Program-made: the position numbers and the translations under genes
Shown: in pieces, positions 57,005-64,000 of the stretch
Numbering within the stretch: the stretch's first letter is position 1
Layout of the letters: the number at the start of each line of letters is the position of its first letter
The notes under the pieces: generated by a model
Databases searched by the model: none
The model's input: only the letters and a program-made list of their open reading frames with translations
What the model was told of the DNA's origin: nothing
From: Acanthosepion lycidas
Lineage: Eukaryota > Mollusca > Cephalopoda > Sepiida > Sepiidae
Assembly: GCA_963932145.1 (NCBI GenBank)
Contig: OZ010600.1
Span: forward strand, 46,475,508 to 46,539,507
DNA: 64,000 nt
Direction of reading: 5' to 3'

Positions 57005-57235
57005 TATAGGAGTAATGGATAGCGATTCGGGTTGAGGAATCGGAGAGCCGAGTTCGAATTCCAGTCAAATCAAATCCATTACATTCACTTGCATGCTAAT
57101 ACACTTGGGAAAGGTATGAATCCTTTTCTTCTACACCCCCCGCCCCTGCTATAGGTAAATAGTAGGACAGATCGGGTTCTATAGACTGGGATGGCAACTG
57201 GTCTAACGCAGAAAGAAATAGCATCCTACTACGGA
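57005..57235 (+). repeat. SINE copy with tail
   Basis: AGAGCCGAGTTCGAATTCCA (with a B-box-like GTTCGAATTCC), CATTACATTCACTTGCATGC, GGTATGAATCC, TAGGTAAATAGTAGGACAGA and the tail GGGATGGCAACTGGTC. No 5S head seen upstream. Confidence 0.75.
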
Positions 57236-57339
57236 AAAAATCTGCCTCGTCTGTCATGTATCGAAAGATACATGATCGTCGAAGCGTGTATCACGCATGG
57301 CACATGACTGACTGAATTTAGATTTTGTTCTTGTGAGAT

Positions 57340-57452
57340 CAAATTCTTCTGGTGACGCCGGAACATCGGCGAAACATTTTCATGTAGATGTTCTCCAACA
57401 ACTCATTCACACACACCACATACACACACATACATACATACATACACACACA

Positions 57453-57457
<5 letters not shown>
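57340..57457 (+). mobile_element. PLE-terminal-repeat-like unit with hammerhead-like core
   Basis: CTGGTGA (57349-57355; standard CTGATGA with one change), then one C, a GC-rich stem GCCG/CGGC around GAACAT, then GAAAC (57371-57375) and TTTTCATGTAGATG. The unit ends in CA/TA repeats, as the other PLE-like units do. Confidence 0.5.

Positions 57458-57512
<55 letters not shown>
57410..57512. repeat. (CA/CATA)n-(TA)n microsatellite
   Basis: CACACAT units followed by a TA run that ends exactly where the LINE begins. Confidence 0.97.
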
Positions 57513-57517
<5 letters not shown>

Positions 57518-58286
57518 CTCTCTATTAATCACCACAGAAGAGATCCTTCCTTTCCCTCCATTAGAATGTCTGACGCTCAACTTCTCGAGAGCAACTCTCT
57601 GCGGCTTCTCGGTCTCACGTTGACTGCTGACCTGAGATGGAATAAATACATTGAATCAATTGCCTCGTCCACTACAAGGAAAGTTGGCTCCCTGAGCCGC
57701 GCCAGGAAGTTTTTCTCCCCGGAGTCGATCCTCCAGATCTACAAATCAACAATTCGCCCTTGCATGGAGTATTGCTGCCATATATGGTCTGGTGCCCCTT
57801 CGGGGTTCTTGATAGGCTCCAGAGGCGGATATGCAATATAGTTAGCCCTGCCCTGGCGTCTCGTCTGCAGTCACTTTCTCTCAGACACGCTGTCGCCTCC
57901 CTCTGTCTGTTCTACAAATACTTTCATGGAAATTGCTCCGAGGAGCTGCATTCGCTGGTTCCCAGACGTCATGAGTTCCAGCGCCTTACGAGGCTGGCAT
58001 CCCGCTCTCACCCCTTCACTGTCGAAACTCCTAAATGTAGCCGTCTCTTCTACTCTAATAGCTTCATGTCTCGCACCTCTCGCCTGTGGAACTCCCTTTC
58101 CTTTTCCTGTTTCCCTGTGAGCTATAATCTCCAGCTATTCAAGTGTAATGTCAATCGACATCTCCAGTTGCCTTGATCTATCCACTACCCTCATCCTTTC
58201 TTCTATCACTCCTATCTGATCTTGCTCTAAATTTTCTGTAACCCCTTGCGTCCTAGTGGCTTCCCGCCTTGCTTGGGGTGAAATGC

Positions 58287-58290
<4 letters not shown>
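57513..58290 (+). pseudogene. Jockey/CR1-like LINE, 5'-truncated, one frameshift
   Basis: The youngest LINE in the window. Frame 1 reads EEILPFPPL, then SLRLLGLTLTADLRWNKYIE, SIASSTTRKVGSLSRARKFF, SPESILQIYKSTIRPCMEYC and CHIWSGAP up to about 57795. This is the region after the RT palm in Jockey-type ORF2. Near 57797-57805 the frame slips and continues VLDRLQRRICNIVSPALASR, LQSLSLRHAVASLCLFYKYF, VPRRHEFQRLTRLASRSHPF and SRTSRLWNSLSFSCFPVSYN to the stop at 58174. Non-coding 3' end: CCCTTGCGTCCTAGTGGCTT and GCTTGGGGTGAAATG followed by a TA array as tail. The RT catalytic box and endonuclease are absent. The copies at 1140, 17200 and 28785 belong to the same family but are much older. Confidence 0.9.

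Positions 58291-58361
<71 letters not shown>
58290..58361. repeat. (TA)n array at the LINE 3' end
   Basis: TA run of about 36 units directly after the LINE terminus; probably the LINE tail or its expanded form. Confidence 0.95.
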
Positions 58362-58365
<4 letters not shown>

Positions 58366-58484
58366 TCCCCCACCCTCAGGACGCAACTGATCATACCTAT
58401 CTACAGATTTTTTTTGTTTTTATTATCTGTAAATTGTTATGACTTCTTTAGAAAGTTAGTGAAATGGTTTTCCACAGTTTTGAA

Positions 58485-58665
58485 TTTTTTCCTCTTTGAC
58501 TGGTTGCCAATCAAGGCTAGAGAAAACGATTTTACTCTGTTATTAAATCCGTAGATGGGGGTGAGTAAAAGATAGTGTAATATCTTTTCCAAATGGCATT
58601 GAGGCGAAACTGAAAGGCGGGAATTTGAACTCGCCTTGCTGATTCTACTTTCCGTTACGTGACGT
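58485..58665 (-). repeat. SINE copy, minus strand
   Basis: Reverse complement: GGCGAGTTCAAATTCCCGCC (B-box-like), AATGCCATTTGGAAAAGATA, CCCCCATCTACGGATTTAAT and the tail TTGATTGGCAACCAGTC. Same order as the plus-strand SINEs. Confidence 0.7.
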
Positions 58666-58675
58666 GCAAACCCTT

Positions 58676-58760
58676 ATACACACACGCGCGCGCGCACACA
58701 CACATATTGCTCGCGTCGGTATGTGTGTGTGTGCGTGCGTTGTGAGTGTATGTGTGTGTC
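58676..58760. repeat. CA/CG and TG microsatellites
   Basis: ACACGCGCGCGCGCACAC followed by TG-rich sequence. Confidence 0.9.
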
Positions 58761-60133
58761 TGTGCATGCACACGAGCTTGTCAGAGTTTAAAATTAACAT
58801 AAATATCTATAGTCATGTAAAAAATGGCAGAATTTAACATGATTACTGATGACTGTTGAGTGACAGCAACAAAATAGACTAGCTGAGTACAGGGGATCCA
58901 TGCTTTGAACTCAGTCTGTATCCTGCATATTATCAAGACATTCCTATATGCCTAGCATCTGGATTTGAATGTCACAGACATTTTAGGCGATACCCCCTAT
59001 CATAATATCGACTTCATAATAAGTTTTTTGTCAAGCCTTCTCGTAGATGATTCTAAGTACTACTCCGTCTACTAAGCAAAGTTTGCCAAAATATGTCTTT
59101 TCATTTGAAAATATATTTGTAGAGGAGGCCCTGTTAACCGGCGGAAGTAAGTGTTCCTTTCTCAACTGTGACCAATGTTCGCTGGCCCATTAAAATTCAA
59201 CATATTAAAAGGCATCTCGACTGGGCAAAATGGTGAAGCACAATCATCTAGTACACATTTCTAGGCATTTAGCATTGAGACAAACTTTTTTTTATATTTG
59301 TTTGTAGTTAATCATTATAAAATTAAGCATATCTTCATATTTTTGAAGTAATGACACACTCTCTCCATTTCACTGCGTGTTGTTCCACATCATAACTTCA
59401 TCACCGAAAAATGCTACAAACGTGAAAATTTTCGTATTAAGTCAACAACAGCGTTATTCTTTGTTGTCATTTCCATATTCAGCAAAATAGTTACAATTTA
59501 ACATAATTCATTTAAGTGAAAAAAAACATCCATAATCCTATTAGAACGTGCACGATGTTTATTCCAGTTTAACAAAAAAAAAAAAAAAAAAAAAAAACGA
59601 AAAAGAAATCATTCAGATGGAAAAAGGTTGACCTCACTCATTCAATAAGAAGTTATTTTACAAAACTACGATTTAGCCACTAACAAGTCTTTGTTACTTT
59701 TCTCAAAATGTTGATGTAAAATAAAAGAATTGGTTAGAGAACGGCGGGACAGAAGATGAGAAATGTTTTCAACAAGAAATATTGTCTTTTATGAAATCTG
59801 AAAATTCAAGATATTGGGGTCTTTAACATTTATCAAGTCTATATAAATCAAGTCTATATAAATCAAGTAAATGTCACGCTGTTTAAAACCATAATTAAAA
59901 TTTCTACCGTTAATTTTATCGTAAAAACGTCTGAATAAATGTTTTCTAAAAACCCAGCAACTGTTAAAAATATATCATTTTATTCTGTCCGATTATTAGC
60001 ATAGTTTGTGTTAAGCGGGAAGATTGGATCGTTGCTTTAGTCGCAATTGTGATAATGATTAGCCACTTACTATTATCATTATTATGATAACTAAGAATAT
60101 TATTTTAGAGGATAATAGAAGAAATGAAGAAAT

Positions 60134-60136
<3 letters not shown>
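58761..60136. other. No gene seen
   Basis: A-run at 59573-59597. Small tandem of ATCAAGTCTATATAA at 59835-59868. No coding signal. Confidence 0.45.
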
Positions 60137-60165
<29 letters not shown>

Positions 60166-60196
60166 TGTTGTTGTTGTTGTAATAGTAGTAGTAGTT
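60137..60196. repeat. (GTA)n/(GTT)n microsatellite
   Basis: GTA units with a GTT block. Confidence 0.95.
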
Positions 60197-60320
60197 AGCA
60201 AATAGAAGTGGAAATTCGAAAAAGAATTCAAATCATTAAGGAGAGTACTGCAGTAATGAGGAGACTTGTTGTCACTTGATCATCATCGAAAGTAACTAAA
60301 GACGTAAACAAACATTTCAC

Positions 60321-60321
<1 letters not shown>

Positions 60322-60361
<40 letters not shown>
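60322..60361. repeat. (TAA)n microsatellite
   Basis: About 13 ATA units; a second short TAA run at 60592-60626. Confidence 0.95.
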
Positions 60362-60626
60362 GATCTAGAAATTGAGGCCACGATACCAAAGGTAATAGGT
60401 GCATGTGATTTTTTTCTAAAATGCACGAACAAAATTCCTGCCAACACACAAGAGTCCAGCAGATTGCCTCAACAGCACAGTCCATTTGTTAAGGAAGATA
60501 AATTCATTATCACACCCTCATGGTCGCCCCAAAGACAAAATATGAGTGGACTCAGCTCCATGTGTGAACATAAGACATTAAGAACAAATTAATAATAATG
60601 ATAATAATAATAATAATAATAATAAT

Positions 60627-60998
60627 GGGCCAAATCTTTTGTTCGTTACCTGAAACGGTAAAATTTTAGTGCTCAAATAGATTCTTCTAAGTTGAGAATA
60701 ACAACGACAACGAGATATTATGTTTGAAATAATTTCCTATCTCCCACCTGCGCTAAAGGTCGATGATCGAATTCCGGTAAAGGCACGAGACTTCGAATGT
60801 TCATTTTCAAAACAGATCTTTTGGAAAACTGCTGCAACACAATCTTCCTATTCCCAAGCTCTCCAAGACTCAAAGCAGCGCTTGGTAAACTCGTCTTGCT
60901 GACTTTTACTACTATAGTCTGTTAGATACTCACTACGTATACGACACTTTTGGCTTTGTGACACGGCAAGTTTTGTTTAATAAATACCACCATCACCA
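60627..60998. other. No gene seen
   Basis: A 60-codon frame at 60720-60902 is not recognised. Confidence 0.45.
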
Positions 60999-61054
60999 TC
61001 AACAACAATAATAACAACAACAATAATAATAATATTAATAATAATAATAGTAAC

Positions 61055-61087
<33 letters not shown>

Positions 61088-61098
61088 TATTATTATTT
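60999..61098. repeat. (AAC/AAT)n microsatellite
   Basis: Imperfect AAC then AAT units; ends in a short inverted TTATTATTATT. Confidence 0.95.
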
Positions 61099-61175
61099 TG
61101 ACAAACTGCATTTAACCTGAATAAATTCCTCCTGCAAATTAACACTTAAGTTTCTTTGTACTACTGTAAGCCGTG

Positions 61176-61256
61176 AAGAAGAAGAAGAAGAAGAAGAAGA
61201 AGAAGAAGAAGAAGAAGAAGAAGAAGAAGAAGAAGAAGGAGATGAAGAAGAAGAAG
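61176..61256. repeat. (GAA)n microsatellite
   Basis: About 26 AAG units with one GGAGATG interruption. Confidence 0.97.
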
Positions 61257-62156
61257 TCCGCCAGTGTAGGAAAGAAGATGAATGATGGGAAATGCAGGAG
61301 TATTTCTTGAAAAAACTAAATAACTTTTCGAAAATAGTAAGGAAGCAAACCACAGGATACTGTTGTTCAAGACCGCCAGAATACTGGCAAACATGTACAG
61401 TTGTAAAGCAAGTGCGTGTCACTTGGTCCTAACAGAATTGCGGAGCGAAAAAAAAAGTATAACAACGACTACAACAACAATAGCAATAATTGCCATAATA
61501 AGAATAATAAAAAAATTGATGTGCAATGATAACAATGAACTATATAGAGTGTTGAGGTTCGGGGGGGTGGGTAAAATTAAAACGCAGGTTACAAAATTGA
61601 TTCACATAAGCAAAAAAAAAAGCATAAAATATAGAAATTGTGGAAGACGCAAGTAGGATTAGCAACATGAATGCATAAGTGCGTACAGTCTGTGGAACGG
61701 CAGACGACGCTATCAATACCAGAACTGTGCAGCGAAACAATGCCGACCGTCAGGGTTGGTGTAGAAGGGAGGGGAGAATGGAAGCCGAGAACGCATTCTC
61801 AACTGTATACCCTATACGCACAACACAAAACACGCAGAAACAATCATGTGCATACGCACTTCGACACAGAACCTTAGCTTTACAGAGGCAGGCACTCGCT
61901 GACGAAGAAAAATGCGCTCTTGTTCGGGTAGCCCGCATCTGGGCATAGTATGCGCACGTGGTGTCTGAAACACGTGGAGGGTAAAAACGAGTCACGAACT
62001 GCATTTTTGTTGTAATGTCATTTCAATCGGCGAACGCGTTGAGAAAGAATTCACAAAAATGTAGTTATTGTTTTAAAAATGGTCGTAATGTATCGATCCC
62101 ATTCTCGAAGATATCATTATAAAGAAATCGACACATGTGTGCATGCCTTATCTTTA

Positions 62157-62157
<1 letters not shown>
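61257..62157. other. No gene seen
   Basis: Block 61670-62000 is less AT-rich and has overlapping frames of 68-89 codons on both strands, none recognised. Confidence 0.45.
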
Positions 62158-62215
<58 letters not shown>

Positions 62216-62241
62216 GTGTGTGTGTATTGTTAGGCAACCAC

Positions 62242-62301
<60 letters not shown>

Positions 62302-62303
62302 GG
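62158..62303. repeat. (TA)n arrays and (GA)n
   Basis: Two TA runs (62160-62213, 62245-62284) around a 31-base island, then GA units to about 62302. Confidence 0.97.
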
Positions 62304-62454
62304 GATGTATGTGTGCGTGCGCACGCGCGTGTTTGTATGTGCGTGTGTCTTTTTCTCTGTGTATGCGTACGAAAGCGTGTGCGGTTATATTGCAGCCTGG
62401 TGATGAAAAGTTGAAAATTCTAAACAAAACGTTGGTGCATCAATAAGTCCATAG

Positions 62455-62610
62455 CCTGACCCGATATTAGATTCATTTAGATCGGAAATTCCCTCCGTCT
62501 AATTCTTGATCAATGTGATTAAAATTCCCGACTGAATTAAGAACATTGACAGGGAAGTGAATTATGTCGAAAAATAAACATTTGTTGTGTAAAATAAATG
62601 TTTTTCTTCA
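62455..62610. repeat. Unnamed dispersed repeat X, copy 4
   Basis: Best-preserved 3' part: ACATTGACAGGGAAGTGAAT, GAAAAATAAACATTTGTTGT, GTAAAATAAATGTTTTT. Aligns in order with 9160, 16965 and 24310. Follows a TA/GA array at short distance. Confidence 0.55.
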
Positions 62611-62665
62611 GACATCCTGATGTACTGGCATATGTTTCGCAACAAATATGCCGAATGCCCCAATG

Positions 62666-62667
<2 letters not shown>

Positions 62668-62694
<27 letters not shown>
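62668..62694. repeat. Poly(A) run
   Basis: About 26 A residues, then GAAGAAG. Confidence 0.95.
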
Positions 62695-62696
<2 letters not shown>

Positions 62697-62878
62697 AGAA
62701 GAAAAACATCCGACGAAAAAAAAGACAAAAATAAATCAGAGAAATACGAGTCTAAAATTAAAAATATAGATTTTTAATTATTTATTAAATTACGCGCAAA
62801 TATTTGACTGGAAATATTTTTCATGGTTTATTTAGAAATGTTTAATTATTCAAGCAATCAATATCACTCACCTCTCCA

Positions 62879-62881
<3 letters not shown>

Positions 62882-62970
<89 letters not shown>

Positions 62971-62972
62971 TT
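62882..62972. repeat. (TA)n-(GATA)n microsatellite
   Basis: TA run passing directly into about 12 GATA units. Confidence 0.97.
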
Positions 62973-63778
62973 CAGATAGAATATATTTGTAAAAGGACAA
63001 TAATAAAAAGACAAAAGAAAAACTTATCTTAGCCGACGTGTCATCAAATATGAGTATCCATTAAGAGTAACGTTTAAACTAATAAATTAAAAATCTGTGT
63101 GATTTAATACATTTCCTAAAAAATGTCTTCGTTTACGTTAGGATACGACACATAGCCGATATGTATATTTCGAGAATTGGGAAACATATGTGCTCAAAAG
63201 CACTATTCGGGCTTTTTTGGCTCAGGATGTCCTATGTCGTTGAGAGGTCGAGGCACGTCAGGTCTAATGACGGTTTCTCCTCGGGGGCGCAGTTTCGAAT
63301 ACGACCGGGAGGGCGCGTAATCTTCTACCAAAATTTCTCGAATATTCAGGCCGGTGTATATATATAGAATGCGAGACAGAAGGGCGAGTGCTCCTTAGTT
63401 TTTCATAAATAAATGAAATATATATGTAGTTATTTACTTTGCTTCTTGACATAGCTTGTTTGTATTAAAAAAAAAAAAACTAATTTTTCTGTTGGTCATT
63501 GATGACTCACCTTGGCCGATATTATCTGTTGTGACTAGCTTTTTAGAGGATAGACTCTGATATGTCATGTAGTGACTCCAACTCATTACTAATCTGTAAG
63601 CAATAGAACATGTAAATGGATTACCATTTTATTTTCTAAAATATATAGTTATATTTGTACACTAGAAGATAATAAATGCAGACCGTTATTTTGATTAAAT
63701 ACCTCATTGAATTCAACATGTAGTCAGGTTAAATTCGATAAGTTCTTTAAGTATCAATCAGCATTAACGATTATTATA
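62973..63778. other. No gene seen
   Basis: A 68-codon frame at 63161-63367 is not recognised. A-run near 63467-63479. Confidence 0.45.
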
Positions 63779-63879
63779 TTAGGTTGGTGCAAAAATAATG
63801 ACGTAACAATGTCGTTTTTTGACGTATTTTTAACGTCAAAATACGACATTATTACGTCATTATTTTTGCACCAGCCTAG
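63779..63879. mobile_element. Mariner-derived palindromic MITE, long variant
   Basis: 101 bp from TTAGGTTGGTGCAAAAATAA to the inverted end GCACCAGCCTAG, flanked by TA. Arms pair almost throughout, with a central ATTTTT loop. Compared with the 79-bp copies it has about 11 extra bases per arm (GACGTAACAAT / ATTACGTCATT) that are themselves complementary. Confidence 0.9.
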
Positions 63880-64000
63880 TAGTTCAGTAGATTACATAAA
63901 AATGTTTACAATGACAATTAAAGCAGTGATGAAAGCTAATACTACTATGGTAGAAGTCAAATCTTTGGAAACAGTTTCTTGATACCAAACAATTTAGTTA
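63880..64000. other. No gene seen
   Basis: Short AT-rich end of the window. Confidence 0.5.

Overview
The window looks like intergenic or intronic DNA from a mollusc, most likely a cephalopod of the octopus type. This rests on the very dense (TA)n, (GATA)n, (GAAA)n and (CA)n arrays, tRNA- and 5S-derived SINEs, Jockey/CR1-like LINE tails, Penelope-like retroelements (PLEs) and Tc1/mariner transposons and MITEs. The species call is inference. I found no host protein-coding exon: every coding stretch I recognise belongs to a transposable element and almost all are broken.

Layout. 0-10 kb: a badly decayed Jockey-like LINE (about 1.14-2.33 kb), SINE pieces, two minus-strand LINE reverse transcriptase (RT) remnants (5.3-5.9 and 6.2-6.6 kb) and a LINE 3' end (8.7-8.9 kb). 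10-15 kb: an inverted pair of PLE-terminal-repeat-like sequences (10.9-11.5 kb), a palindromic mariner MITE (11.7 kb), a mariner transposase relic split by a LINE with a visible 8-bp target-site duplication (13.1-13.9 kb) and a PLE RT piece (14.4 kb). 15.1-16 kb is a pyrimidine tract. 17-19 kb: a LINE copy with a duplicated 3' flank. 19.9-21.3 kb: a near-complete mariner-type transposon of DD41D spacing with long terminal inverted repeats and one frameshift. 22.0-22.5 kb: a tandemly duplicated LINE tail plus GATA array. 23.3-23.6 kb: a 5S rRNA-derived SINE. 26.2 kb: an imperfect 126-bp palindrome. 28.8-29.5 kb: another LINE relic.

32.0-34.1 kb is a two-kilobase purine-rich tract with a composite GAAA/spacer array. 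34.8-37.5 kb is a PLE cluster: two solo terminal-repeat-like units, a MITE, and a 5'-truncated PLE with RT thumb and GIY-YIG region flanked by 111-bp inverted repeats that differ at one base. 39.9-40.3 kb is a transposase relic cut by a SINE; 42.25-42.5 kb a second 5S-SINE; 42.7-43.2 kb a five-copy 102-bp minisatellite open in one frame; 47.4-48.4 kb a dead Tc1 element; 55.6-56.8 kb a LINE RT relic; 57.5-58.3 kb a younger Jockey-like LINE 3' end; 63.8 kb a longer MITE.

The most interesting theme is the PLE-type terminal sequences sitting next to or between (TA)n arrays. Several carry hammerhead-ribozyme-like cores (best at 55162-55186), and three loci have them as inverted pairs. Nothing suggests genes working together in a host pathway; the window is a record of nested mobile elements and microsatellite growth. 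All alignments were done by eye.
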